Shown here: in pieces, positions 35,141 to 46,974 of the stretch
Layout: each line of letters begins with the position of its first letter
Numbering within the stretch: position 1 is the first letter of the stretch
Source of the DNA: Inia geoffrensis
Taxonomy: Eukaryota > Chordata > Mammalia > Artiodactyla > Iniidae
DNA: 64,000 nt
Assembly: GCA_036417435.1 (NCBI GenBank)
Contig: CM070904.1
Span: forward strand, 18,148,835-18,212,834
Direction: 5' to 3'
Translations under genes and position numbers: made by a program
Notes under the pieces: model-generated
Told to the model about the DNA's origin: nothing
The model's input: only the letters and a program-made list of their open reading frames with translations
The model's database searches: none

Positions 35141-37334
35141 TTCCATCCCACGGTGGATCCCCTGCGAGCTCTATCTTACCAGGTAGCAAACTGACAGAGG
35201 CTTCAAGCATACGGCGAAGAGACTTACAAGTAGAGTAGAGGGCAGAGGGAAGGTATAGTGTGCAACGGGCAATGAGAAAAGGAAAGAATACCCAAAACAC
35301 TGCCTTTCTTCACTCTGTCCCTCTGACTTTCATGCTGGCTACTGGCCACACTAACTTGTTTAGTTTCCAGTCTTCTAAAGTGTGCCACTTCAAAGCAAAC
35401 TAAATGAATGAATGAATGAAGCCAGGGCTCCATGACCAGGAAAAACCAAATCATCTCCTCAGGAAGTAATGAAGCAAGACTTGGGGTTGCTCCTCTTCTT
35501 AGTCATTTAATGGCCATATTGTTAAGGTGGGGAAGAAATAGCAGAGACCAACATAATATTGTTTGTATTTGCTTATTCCTCTAACAATTATTCTCCAATA
35601 ATAATGGTAGTGGTAGATCTTTCACTTAAATTTCTGGAAATGTGGATAAATTCAAGGCATACTCATTCCTTGGTCCATCTTTTTGGAAGTATAAATTCAT
35701 CCTTCAGAGTGGAGTGGCTCAGTTAATTTATATTTAATATTTAATTGAAAGTTTTCTGTATTTTTAATATGCAAACAATTTCATTTGAATAAGAAACAGT
35801 AATATTAATTGTGATATAGCACATTCACTTTTAGTAAGCTCTGTAAATGTTATTGTATATTTTTGAGAATTCCACTCAAAAAATTTAATATGATTAAGCA
35901 TCCATGGAGCATTCAAAAGCCTTATAAAAATATAGCAGGGAAATAAAGAAAGAATTCCAACCATACCAAATTCCCCTTCATAAGAATTTTTCCTTAATAT
36001 TAAGTCAACTCAATTTGGAAAGGTTACATATAGTTAAACACATGATGCCATATAATAAATCAAGATAAATGGAAAATATATAATTCCTTTTTACAGAGTA
36101 TGATTTCAATACTTAATTCATCATCCACCGTTCTGACACAGAGCTTCAATATGAATCTAAGCTCCAATACACAATGAACACACTATAGCTATTTATTACA
36201 ATGTTGTGTCATTTGTCACTTTTATTGGATTCAATGTATTTTGCAGGCTGTAAAATGGGCTACAGTGATTCAGAAATGATCTACACCATCATTGTTTCCC
36301 ATTCCTAGTGCTTGAGTTGCATCTACTCTCCCCAACAGACTTGATTTATTAGGTGAATAAATAACAGTATGTTTCAATAATATATATCTATTGAGACTTC
36401 ATTAGCTGCCCAGGAGATGCTATCCTGATTTTAAATAATTAAAATACACATGTGATGGAGTCCAATGGACTTGAGATGATTGGGGTATAAATATTTGCTA
36501 AAGCAGAGTAGTGGAAGGAAGATGCTTTCAGAATAGATTGGCATTGAAGGGACACATTCAAATGACAGTAAATGTTTTTTGTAAAAGTACAGAGATTTAG
36601 AGGCTTCTCTCAGAATAGAAAGGCACCTTAGAGTGGAGGTGAGGAGACTTGTTTGTTTTCTCTGAATCCCAAACAGACTGTCCTCTATCATTCAGCTGAC
36701 TCATTCTTAAAAATGGACCTACAATTCTGGTCAAATTCATTAATAACTTAATTCCCAAGCCAACCCAGTGCCGAGCCTCAGAGTCCAATAAAATGAGGAC
36801 CGAACAGTGAAGTATACTGCTCTCTTCAAGGCTAACACTTTATCTTCTGCTAGTAGAGATTATTCACTTGCTAGGTTAAATGAGTTTTGTGCTCTTAATT
36901 AAACATCTTTTAGCTCTCTGTCTATAATGCACAATGTGATGAAATAAGCTTAAATCTGTAGTCAAAATGTCTTAGTTCAAAAGTTTCAAATATTTCTAGA
37001 ATGGTTTGTGTCAGCAGCCATTTATAACAGGTACAGCTTAGATAGTTAAGAAAGATAAACCTGGTACAATTTCTAACCTACTCCAACTGGCATATTTTGG
37101 CTGAAAATGTATTTTGGGGAGGAGAATATTTATTTCTTCTGTAAAGTAGACTTAGAAGTTCCTTGCTTCTAACTGGACAAAAAAATTGCCTCACAAGTGA
37201 TGAACAGATGTTAAGGAGAATGTTTATTTCTTCTCTAAAAGCAAACTGGAAAGCTCTTCTCCCTAATTGGGAGTGGGGGCATAGTCTCAGAAGTAAGAGA
37301 TAGTTGCTAAAGGAATAACATATCTACAGCAAAA

Positions 37335-37337
<3 letters not shown>
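35141..37337. other. Transposon-poor AT-rich block
   Basis: About 2.2 kb without any recognised transposon, ending at a GT microsatellite. No convincing exon. A short (AATG)n lies at 35403-35419. Such blocks can hold conserved non-coding elements, but nothing here shows function. Confidence 0.4.

Positions 37338-37373
<36 letters not shown>
37338..37373 (+). repeat. (GT)n microsatellite
   Basis: 18 uninterrupted GT units. Confidence 0.95.
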
Positions 37374-37376
<3 letters not shown>

Positions 37377-37425
37377 ACTTTGGAAAAAGAAATCTAACCT
37401 TTCTCTTCTTAAAAAAAAAGAAATA

Positions 37426-37770
37426 GGGCTTCCCTGGTGGCACAGTGGTCAGGGATCCGCCTGCCAGTGCAGGGGACACGGGTTTGAGCCCTAGTCCAGG
37501 AAGATGCCACATGCCACAGGGCAACTAAGACCGTGTGACACAACTACTGAGCCTGCGCTCTAGAGCCCGTGAACCACAACTACTGAGGCCCACGCACCTA
37601 GACCCCATGCTCAGCAACAACGAGAGGCCACCACAATGAGAAGCCCGCGCACTGCAACAAAGAGTAGCCTCTGCTCGCCGCAACTAGAGAAAGCCCGTGC
37701 ACAGCAACGAAGAGCCTACGCAGCCATAAATAAATAAGTCTATTAAAAATAATAATAATAAAATTAAAAA
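37426..37770 (+). mobile_element. Long CHR-type SINE
   Basis: Head 'gggcttccctggtggcacag', B-box region 'gggtttgagccctagtcc', long-form body ('ccacaactactgaggccca', 'agagaaagcccgtgcacagc') and an A/AATA-rich tail. The duplication is obscured because both flanks are A-rich. Confidence 0.92.
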
Positions 37771-38849
37771 ATAAACAAAATCCCCCTCCTCCTTGTTCCA
37801 ATGGCATATGGGCGGCAAGGGAGATATGTGCTGCAGCCACCAGGGCCAGGAATCTAATTAGAGAGGTCAGTAATGTGATTAGGGTCAGGGGCTTAGTTGG
37901 CAGCAGCGAGGCAGATCTATGGGTCTGGTGAGAAATATTCGAGACACAGAAGAGCACACAGAGCTGGTTTAGGCAGGCGGGAAACCCCAAGGCAGGAGAA
38001 AGGAGGTGCTGAGGATTTCCTCAGGGCATCCTTAGGATTCCCTGCTGGGAGGACGAGGCTGTGTGACCACAGATGTAAAGAAAAGGGGTCAGGTGAGGGC
38101 AGCTCATTACCTAAAGTGTGAGGATAAGTACGTAGTTAAACATGATGAATCGAACAAATGCTTTCCAACACTGAACACATTTATGGGAGGCATCAGAGAG
38201 AGCCCGAGTTAACAGTTGATCACACGTATATTTTTTTCCTTCTAGAATCTTTGGAGGATTTCTACATCCCATAATTACCGTGTTTCTGTAACCTAATGAA
38301 AATACAATGCGATCAATCATGCTTGGTGATCTGAGGCCTGAGGCTGTCTTGGGAGAGGTGGTGAAGGGAGACAGAACAAATGGGAGTGCAAATGAATGAG
38401 CCTCACTGTAGGAAGCCTTGCCCTCATGCATCAGCTGTCCCTACGCCCTTCTCCTCCTGGACCACTGTGAAGCCTACGCAGATACAAGGTGTGTATGCCC
38501 TGTCTTTTTGCCAGCGAAGGTCTTCCTATCTGACACTAGACTAAATCTTCTTCCCCCTAAAGCTTTAGTTTCAATTGATCTGATATCCTAGGTCCTGCTA
38601 AGGAGATCCTGGGCGTGTGATACCCTGGGAATCTTGAACAGCAGGCACCCCAGCCTAATCATGCTCCATATAAGTCGCTTAGCCTCAAGAACCCGTCTCC
38701 TCTTGTGATTTTGTCTGTTGCCTCTAAATATATTATAGCCATTTTTGTATTTCTAAGTCCAATTTTTTCTCGAGTTCCCATATATATTCAAATGCTACTA
38801 CACGTTGCTACCTGAATATTCTCAAAATGTGTGTCTAAATATTTAGTGC
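37771..38849. other. Unique DNA, nothing recognised
   Basis: No repeat family or exon recognised. Opposite-strand ORFs at 37598-38431 have no domain; the first is antisense SINE. Confidence 0.4.
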
Positions 38850-39160
38850 CAGTTACTTTGAGCTCCTATATACCAGGAATTATGTTAAATGATTTACATA
38901 CATTATTTATAACCCTTGCAGCACAGCAGCCCTCTGAGGTAAAGGGCAATTTATTTGAGAAGAATCTATTGAATGCCTGCAAAGCACCAAGCATCCTGCT
39001 AGGTACTGGAATACCACAGTGAAAACATTAAGGCCTTGCCCTCACTGAACTTAAATTCTGATAGAATTATTAACCTTATTTTATTGGTGAGGAACTAAAG
39101 CTCAGAAGGCTTGATGAGCCAACCAGTGGTGCCAGATTTAGTAACTGGCGGATTTATGAT
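38850..39160 (-). mobile_element. MIR with an L2-like segment inside
   Basis: Reverse-complement MIR runs 38850-38960 ('gatttacatacattatttat', 'cagcagccctctgaggtaaa') and resumes at about 39070-39160 ('ccttattttattggtgagga', 'aaagctcagaagg'). The middle, 38962-39066 ('gcaccaagcatcctgctagg', 'cttgccctcactgaactt'), is L2-like and apparently interrupts the MIR. Confidence 0.5.
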
Positions 39161-39171
39161 TTTTTCTCATG

Positions 39172-40069
39172 TCTGCGTCTTTATTCCTGTCCTGCCCCTA
39201 GGTTCTTCAGAACCTTTTTTTTTTTAGATTCCATATATATGTGTTAGCATACAGTATTTTTCTCTTTCTGACTTCACTCTGTATGACAGTCTCTAGGTCT
39301 ATCCACCTCACTACAAATAACTCAATTTCATTTCTTTTTATGGCTGAGTAATATTCCACTGTATATATGTGCCACATCTTCTTTATCCATTCATCTGATG
39401 ATGGACACTTAGGTTGCATCCATGTCCTGGCTATTGTAAATAGAGCTGCCATGAACATTGTGGTACATGACTCTTCTTGAATTATGGTTTTCTCAGGGTT
39501 TATGCCAAGTAGTGGGATTGCTGGGTCGTATAGCAGTTCTATTTTTAGTTTTTTAAGGAACCTCCATACTGTTCTCCATAGTGGCTGTATCAATTTACAT
39601 TCCCACCAACAGTGTAGGAGGGTTCCCTTTTCTCCACACCCTCTCCAGCATTTATTGTTAGTAGGTTTTTTGATGATGGCCATTCTGACGTGAGGTGATA
39701 CCTCATTGTAGTTTTGATTTTCATTTCTCTAATGATTAGTGATGTTGAGCATCTTTTCCTGTGTTTGTTGGCAACCTGTGTATCTTCTTTGGAGAAATGT
39801 CTGTTTAAGTCTTCTGCCCATTTTTGGATTGGGTTGTTTGTTTTTTTGATATTGAGCTGCATGAGCTGCTTGTAAAGTTTGGAGATTAATCCTTTGTCAG
39901 TTGCTTCAGTTGCAAATATTTTCTCCCATTCTAAGGGTTGCCTTTACGTCTTGTTTATGGTTTCCTTTGCTGTGCAAAAGCTTTTAAGTTTCTTTAGATC
40001 CCATTTGTTTATTTTTGTTTTTATTTCCATTTCTCTAGGAGGTGGGTCAAAAAGGATCTTGCTGTGATT
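39172..40069 (-). mobile_element. L1 fragment truncated at both ends
   Basis: Reverse-complement L1 ORF2 C-terminus, clearly related to 45560-46450. The right border is inside ORF2 (at 'ggatcttgctgtgatt'). The left border lies upstream of the usual 3' end: about 325 bp of 3' UTR and the poly(A) seen in the 45233 copy are missing. No target-site duplication was found. ORF2 is frameshifted near 39680: one frame covers 39590-39862, the other 39207-39683 with the CX3CX7HX4C motif. Confidence 0.88.
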
Positions 40070-40625
40070 CTAAATCACTGGGACCAAAGTTTATCTTAAA
40101 AGGAAAACCTGTATGATAGAATCAAAAAAAATTAACATTAAAAGAGACCATAGAGGAAATCATTCTACAGTACTTGCACGTGGCACATAAAGTAAGTATG
40201 GGCTTGGAGAGGCCAGGGTTATGTATCAGAGGAAGACATAATATAAGCTAACTTCCTCTTTCCTTCTTTTCTTCCTCTATTTTTTAAATTTTTCTTTTTT
40301 TTTCTTTTTCTCTTTGTAATCCATGACAATATCTGTGATGTTGCAAGAAAAAAGTTTTTTTATTCACCAAACTGGGAGAGGAGTAACTTCTCATCCTCTA
40401 GCCTCTACCTCCTCTTATTACCAGCCCTAATCACTGATGGTCTTCCATAAACCTCTGTGCTACTTCCCCACAATCCAGGCAGATCCATGAAGAACAGATC
40501 AGTAAAACAATCCCACAATCCAGATGTCCCTTTCTAAGGAGGCACCTGTGTCAATTATGGAATCTACCTAATAGGGGACAGAGGTGAGGGAGCTGGAGTG
40601 GGTGAGTTTGATGTGAGGCACTAGG
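40070..40625. other. Unique DNA, nothing recognised
   Basis: Includes a T-rich patch at 40257-40318. No exon or repeat family recognised. Confidence 0.4.
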
Positions 40626-40850
40626 TAGATTTATTTCCTGTTGCTCCTGTGACAAACTACCACAAAATCAGTGGCTTAAAATGACATGACTATAATATCT
40701 CACAGTTCTGGGGGTCAGAAGTTCAAAATGTATTTCACTGGGCTAAAATCAAAGTGTTGGTTCCTCCTGGAAGCTCTAAAAGAGAACCCATTTTCCTGCC
40801 TTTTCCAACTTCTTGGGACTCCCACATTCCTTCTCTTGTGGTGTTGAGAA
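40626..40850 (+). mobile_element. Old interspersed repeat, pair with 31007
   Basis: Contains 'caaactaccacaaaatcagt', 'ctcacagttctgggggtcag', 'gggctaaaatcaaagtgttg' and 'cccacattccttctcttg'. Same family as 31007-31420, with the class unnamed. Confidence 0.6.
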
Positions 40851-40904
40851 AGTCAGCAGAAATCCTTGAAAGGTATTCGTAAACATCTACTATTCTCTAA
40901 AGCA

Positions 40905-41300
40905 CTCACATTTTGTTTAACAAACAAGTATTGAGCACCAACTGTGTGTCCAGCACTGTGGTGGGCCTTCAGCATACAGCAGGAAGGATGGAAATTCCTG
41001 CTTTGAAAGAGCTTATAGTCTGATGGAGGCGACACAAAAATGAACAAAGAAGTAAACAAGTTGAGACAGATGTTATAAAAGAAATCAAAGTGGCATGGAG
41101 TGGGATTGCTTTAAATTGATTGTCCAGATGCAAGCAGAGGATGACGTGTGAATTGATGCCAGAGGATGAGAAAACACCAACCATGCATAGGGCTTGGGGG
41201 CAGAGCATTTGAGTAGAGGGAGCAGAAAGTGCAAATGTCCTGAGGCCGAATAAAAGCTTAATATGTCTGAGGCCAGAAAGAGGGGCCATTTATCTGAAGA
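40905..41300 (+). mobile_element. L2 LINE fragment
   Basis: 'aagtattgagcaccaactgt', 'ccagcactgtggtgggcc', 'gcttatagtctgatggag' and 'gcaaatgtcctgaggccg' follow a common L2 segment. Confidence 0.6.
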
Positions 41301-41863
41301 AAGCTGGGATAGGAGACAGTCTTAAATTTTAAAAATTACTTTTGGTTGACTTAAAGTGAATCAACTGCTCAGTCAGAGGACATCCAAAGACCTCTCAGCC
41401 AATCACAGTCACAATCATGCTGAGGATGTGTGCTTCAGGCCCTGTGTCTTCTGTCCTCATATGGGCTGTCCAATTTGGAGGTCAATAAGCACCGCATGGA
41501 GGTGTTTACTGTTTTTGAGCTTCTACTGAACAGCAAGTAGTTGTCCAACTTTTTGTTTCTAGCCATGTTCATGAAATTTTTTTTTTTTTGAGGCCCATGA
41601 TTCACCAACTGGAGTGTGGAGGAGACTGCTAAGAGAGATGCTGTGCCTCCAGTAATAAGATCAGGGGCTGAGGGATGGGTAGAGGGAGAAGACTGGACAT
41701 TTGGAAAAATAATTCAAGACTATAATCAAGATCAAAGGTGCAGTCCTTGTGAAGAGTTCCTCAAGAAGGTCTGGCTTAGGGTTAGGGTTCCACTTAGGAG
41801 ACTGTCATGACTGTGGTCTGAATGAGCCTCAAATAGATCAACTACTTGGCAATTATCCTTGCC
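41301..41863. other. Unique DNA, nothing recognised
   Basis: Contains a T run at 41579-41590 and a two-unit TTAGGG match at 41776-41789. No gene recognised. Confidence 0.4.
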
Positions 41864-42050
41864 AAGGGAGGGAGGGAGAGCGGAAGGGAGGGAGGAAGGG
41901 AGGAAGGAAGGAAGGGAGGGAGGGAGGGAGGGAGGGAGGGGGAAGCGAGGGAGGGAGGGAGGGGGGAGGGAGGGAGGAAGGAAGGGAGGGAGGGAGGAAG
42001 GAAGGGAGGGAGGGAGGGAGGGGGAGGGAGAGAGGGAGGGAGGGAGAGAA
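41864..42050 (+). repeat. 187-bp polypurine GGGA/GGAA tract
   Basis: All A/G except C at 41881 and 41946. Units are GGGA and GGAA in irregular order, with many G3-G6 runs. Three overlapping 100-130 codon ORFs here are low-complexity translations, not genes. The strand asymmetry allows triplex (H-DNA) or G-quadruplex folding. Confidence 0.95.
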
Positions 42051-43025
42051 CGCTATTTATACTCTGTGTTTACACTCTTATTTTCATTTTTCCTCAACTC
42101 GCTCCAATTGGTTTTTGTCCCCCCCCCCCCCGACTCTTTAATGCCACCAATGATTAGATCCCTGCTCAAGAAAAATGTCTTAATTCCCCATCATCACACT
42201 TGACTTCTCAGCATCATCTCACAGGGATCTCGAGTGTTAACTGTACGACACTCATTGCTCTCCTTCTATCCCCAAAATCACTCTTCTCACTAGACCTTGC
42301 TAGGACTCATCTAGAAAACCTCCAGATCCCCAAATCTCAGAGCTTAGTCCTCAAACCCCGTCTCTTCCCTACTTATACACTTTCTTTCCTTGATCTCAGT
42401 CTTACCACCTTGACATTGATGCCTTCCGAAGGCCCCTCTCCTCGAAATTCTAGTCTCCTGTCTAGTAATTTCACACTCTCACTTGTGCATTGTGAAAGTC
42501 AAATGTAAAAAGGCGGGTAGACTGAACTGCTTCTCTCTCCCCATTAACTTTGCTCTTCGCCCACAAAGCCTTCTCCCCCTCGGTAAATGGTGCCCACATC
42601 CACAGGACGCTTTAGGCCAAACCTAGGGAATGACCTTAATTTCTCTCTTGTCTTCCCATCCTGCAATGCTGTCTACATGATATATTATCATACACACTTA
42701 ACATATATATGTATATACACCATATATATACATATCTTATATATACATATACACACAGCTCTTCGCCATCTCTATATTTCTCACCATTTCTCCTGCTACA
42801 ACCCGAGTCTGAGCCACCACCATCCCTCTCCCAGACCTCAGTGGCAGCTCCCCAATCAATTTTCCTGCCTCCCTTCTTGCCCCTAAGTCTATGCTCCAAC
42901 AGCTGCCAAAGAGAATTTTCTAAACCTTGAATCAGCCAAGATGGTCTCACATTTTCCCGTTTTATTTTCTTCCTAGTACATTGAAAATCATCTAATTCCT
43001 CTGTTTTCTAGTTATTATCAATCTT
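42051..43025. other. Unique DNA with C13 and AT/CA simple repeats
   Basis: A run of 13 C lies at 42119-42131. Alternating TA/CA sequence lies at 42697-42757. The 102-codon ORF at 42200-42508 has no domain. Confidence 0.4.
42697..42757 (+). repeat. Imperfect (TA/CA)n tract
   Basis: Alternating purine-pyrimidine sequence such as 'acatatatatgtatatacac', mostly TA with CA steps. Confidence 0.85.
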
Positions 43026-43140
43026 GTTCATTAAAAGGCCAGCTCCATGAGGATGGGGTACTGTGTGTTCTGTTGACCTTGTATTCCCAATCCTGGAATG
43101 GTGATAGGCAATAATAAATGTTTGTATTAATGAATGCTGA
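43026..43140 (+). mobile_element. L2 LINE tail
   Basis: 'ggccagctccatgaggatgg', 'cttgtattcccaatcctg' and 'aataaatgtttgtattaatg' follow the L2 3' end. Confidence 0.6.
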
Positions 43141-44154
43141 TTAAGTCAAAGGTATGGCATAAGCTTTGGTACCATGAAATCCTCAAATAGATATTTTTGA
43201 ATGAACAAATCTATTATTTGATGTTCTCTTACATCTACTGTTTGAATCTAAGCAATCAAATGTCTCTACCCTGGTAAAAAGATTCCCTAGATTTGAGATC
43301 ACTGACAGCCTAAATGGCTGGTCAGTCATTTACAACTCATTTGATGTCCAGCCCACATTATCACCTTATCTAACTTATCTCTCATAAAATGACAGAAAAC
43401 TACTGAAAAGCACTCACCTCTCTTGAATTCCCCTGATATAGACCCAGAGTGAAAAAATATGAATACTGCTCTCCCCAGGGGGAATCAATCCCCATCTTAG
43501 TTACTGTTGGATGGATAGCATTATGATTCCTAGGCATAGGAAATCTATCATCTTCAACTTCTCTATCTACCCAGGATCAGACTGTGGTAATAACTCAAGG
43601 AGCAGCATTTCAACTCCAGCTGTGGATTCTATTTCCACTCATATGATTTAACCTGGAAATTATCAGTGACAATCACAGGGGGGAAATGAACAGCTGATTT
43701 GGGAGCTACAGTGAGAGAAGCTGGCTCAGCCTGGCAAGAAGAAAAGACAAATGATACACATAGCAAACGGGAATAAAGGATGTCCTTGTGGAAGTGAAAC
43801 ATGATATACAGTCACTCCAACTGTGAAGCCACCAAACAGTCTATTAACAAATAAGTGGCTTGATGTGATCATAGGTAAGACAAGTGAAACTGAAGAACAT
43901 CACATCCATCTGGGAGCTTTGATTGAGCGGTAGTGAGAGGTCTAAGCAGCAGAAGGAGAGGAAGACTTGATCATGCTTTGAATGAAAAAATCAAAGGAAA
44001 GGAAAGGTGGTACATGGGGGAAAGTCTATCTATTTAATCGGGGTGCAGATATAGGGGGGAATTAGTCTCCAACTCTAAAATATATGAAGTCCGAGAATTG
44101 TAAGAATGTGTAATGAAAAGTCAAAAAGCATCAGCATCTTCAGCTATAGGCCTT
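43141..44154. other. Unique DNA, nothing recognised
   Basis: About 1 kb without recognised repeats or exons. Confidence 0.4.
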
Positions 44155-44260
44155 CCATTCATTGAATAAACATTGTTAAAAACCTAAGTGCCAGGCACTG
44201 TGCTAATCTATAGAAGAAGATTGAAGACATCATCTCTTCCCTACAACAGACTAAGTTTGG
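44155..44260 (+). mobile_element. L2 LINE fragment
   Basis: 'attcattgaataaacattgt', 'gtgccaggcactgtgctaat' and 'catcatctcttccctacaa'. Confidence 0.55.
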
Positions 44261-44364
44261 GGGAAAGATGAGGCAGCTGAAACATACAGGAACAAACTCT
44301 GGAATGGGAATCAATATTCCCAGAATTGTTCTTTGCACTTCAAGAACAAGAACCCCTTAATGAG

Positions 44365-44570
44365 CTGATCTTGCATACATTCTGTCACTCAGACTTCACG
44401 ACACCCTGTGAGCTAGGCATTGCTGTCCCCCATTGCTCTGGGAACAAAACCGACGGCCTGAGATGTTTACACACATCACAGAGACATAGCTCAAAGACGC
44501 TGGGGTTTGAACGCAGCATCTGCTCCAAAACCTGGGTACTGTCCACCACATCATGTTGTGTCTGCAGGTA
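44365..44570 (-). mobile_element. MIR SINE
   Basis: Reverse-complement MIR: 'acaccctgtgagctaggcat', 'tcacagagacatagctcaaa', 'tggggtttgaacgcagcatc', 'ctgtccaccacatcatg'. ORFs on both strands are shadows. Confidence 0.6.
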
Positions 44571-45218
44571 TTTAGTCAAAACAATGCCTGGCAAATCTAT
44601 AAAGTACACAGGCTCCCCCTCCCCGTTTCTTGTGATTTATGTCCCACTGAAGCGACCCCATTTTACCTTCTCCAAGAACAAGTGGCTGTAGAATGTTTCC
44701 TGGCAGGATTAGAAGTTTCTTTACAAGTTGGAAAACTGGGGGGAAGAAAAACATACGCTTCATTTTGCGCAGACGTATTTGAACGTTAACATGTGCTGCA
44801 CTGTAGAGTTAAGGCTGAAGAATGAACAAAAATCTCCAAAGAACGATCAAGGCAGAGAATGAACAGAGGCGGAAAGAGGGAGGTGTCTGAGGGAAGGAAG
44901 GAAGTCTCTAAAAACTCTCCACAGACATCCCACAAGTAGCACAGGGATGAAGCACAGGGTCTGCCACATGGAACCTAGTCTAGGAGGCAGGAGGGCAAGG
45001 CCTCTGTTTGTTGAAGTACAGTAGCATCTGCATGGGCATCTGTCACCAGTAGCTGTCCGCTGTCCCAGGTCTATTATCTGCAACAGTGTTGTCCAATCGG
45101 GGGGCTGCTGACTGAGCTAGAGCTCAGAAGAAACTTCTCACAGCCCAGAGCCCGGCCAAAACGCTAGGAGGCAGCAAAGTACATGGTAAGGGAACTCTTT
45201 TCAATTAACTTCAATTCT
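44571..45218. other. Unique DNA, nothing recognised
   Basis: No repeat or exon recognised. Confidence 0.4.
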
Positions 45219-45232
45219 GGATGTATTTATTT

Positions 45233-46960
45233 ATTTTAACGTCTTTATTGGAGTATAATTGCTTTACAATGTTGTGCTAGTTTCTGCTGTATAACAAAGT
45301 GAATCAGCTATATGCATACATATATCCCCATATCTCCTCCCTCTGGCGTCTCCCATCCACCCTCCCTATCCCACCCCTCCAGGTGGTCACAAAGCACCGA
45401 GCTGATCTCCCTGTGCCATGCGGCTGCTTCCCACTAGCTATCTATTTTACATTTGGTAGTGTATATATGTCCATGCCACTCTCTCACTTGGTCCCTGCCT
45501 ACCCTTCCCCCTCCACGTGTCATCAAGTCCATTCTCTACATCTGCATCTTTATTCCTGTCGTGCCCCTAGGTTTTTCAGAACCTTTTTTTTTTTTTTTTA
45601 GATTCCATATATGTGTTAGCATACGGTATTTGTTTTTCGCTTTCTGACTTACTTCACTCTGTATGACAGACTCTAGGTCCATCCACCTCACTACAAATAA
45701 CTCAATTTCGTTTCTTTTTATGTCTGAGTAATATTCCATTGTATATATGTGCCACATCTTCTTTATCCATTCATCTGTCGATGGACATTTAGGTTGCTTC
45801 CATGTCCTGGCTATTGTAAATAGTGCTGCAATGAACATTGTGGTACATGACTCTTTTTGAATTATGGTTTTCTCAGGGTATATGCCCAGTAGTGGGATTG
45901 CTGGGTTGTGTGGCAGTTCTATTTTTAGTTTTAAGGAACCTCCATACTGTTCTCCGTAGTGACTGTATCAATTTACATTCCCACCAACAGCTGTTAAGAA
46001 GGTTCCATTTTCTCCACACCCTCTCCAGCATTTATTGTTAGTAGATTTTGATGATGGCCATTCTGACCAGTGTGCAGTGATACCTCATTGTAGTTTTGAT
46101 TTGCATTTCTCTAATGATTAGTGATGTTGAGCATCCTTTCATGTGTTTGTTGGCAGTCTGTATATCTTCTTTGGAGAAATGTCTATTTAGGCCTTCTGCC
46201 CATTTTTGGATTGGGTTGTTTGTTTTTTTGATACTGAGCTGCATGAGCTGCTTGTATATTTTGGAGACTAATCCTTTGTCAGTTGCTTCATCTGCAAATA
46301 TTCTCTCCCATTCTGAGGGTTGTCTTTTCATCTTTTTTATGGTTTCCTTTACTGTGCAAAAGCTTTGAAGTTTCATTAGGTCCCATTTGTTTATTTTTGT
46401 TTTTATTTCCATTTCTCTAGGAGGTGGTTCAAAAAGGATCTTGCTGTGATTTGTGTCATAGAGTGTTCTGCCTATGTTTTCCTCTAAGAGTTTTACAGTG
46501 TCTGGCCTTACATTTAGGTCTTGAATCCATTTTGAGTGTATTTTTGTGTATGGTGTTAGGGAGTGTTCTAATCTCACTTTTACATGTACCTGTCCAGTTT
46601 TCCCAGCAGCACTTATTGAAGAGGCTGTCTTTTCTCCACTGTATACTCTTCCCTCCTTTATCAAAAATAAGGTGACTGGGCTTCCCTGGTGGCGCAGCAG
46701 TTGAGAGTCTACCTGCCGATGCAGGGGACGCGGGTTCGTGCCCCGGTCCGGGAAGATTCCACATGCTGCGGAGCGGCTAGGCCCATGAGCCATGGCCACT
46801 GAGCCTGCGCATCCGGAGCCTGTACTCCACAACGGGAGAGGCCACAACAGTGAGAGGCCCGCGTACTGCAAAAAAAAAAAAAAAAAAAAAAAAAAAGAAA
46901 TAAGGTGACCATATGTACATGGGTTTATCTCTGGGCTTTCTATCCTGTTCCATTGATCCA
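45233..46960 (-). mobile_element. 5'-truncated L1 carrying a SINE
   Basis: Reverse-complement L1: an A/T-rich tail at the left, the 3' UTR ('ggagtataattgctttacaa', 'ccctatcccacccctccagg'), then the ORF2 C-terminus up to 46960. The 14-bp duplication tggatgtatttatt lies at 45219-45232 and 46961-46974. A SINE interrupts it at 46678-46897. ORF2 is broken by small indels (frame breaks near 45840 and 46040). Confidence 0.95.
46678..46897 (+). mobile_element. Short CHR-type SINE inside an L1
   Basis: Head 'gggcttccctggtggcgcag', B-box 'ggttcgtgccccggtccg', end 'gaggcccgcgtactgc', followed by an A26 run. The 12-bp duplication aaataaggtgac (46665-46676 and 46898-46909) is L1 sequence. The SINE is on the opposite strand to its host L1 and younger than it. 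Confidence 0.95.
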
Positions 46961-46974
46961 TGGATGTATTTATT

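Noticed and set aside
41776..41789. TTAGGG telomere-like units
   Set aside because: Only two units; too short for an interstitial telomere.
41749..42203. Three overlapping 103-130 codon ORFs rich in Gly, Arg and Glu
   Set aside because: They are the three frames of the polypurine GGGA/GGAA repeat.
46038..46961. 307-codon minus-strand ORF
   Set aside because: It joins antisense SINE sequence to a decayed L1 ORF2 piece; a read-through by chance, not a gene.
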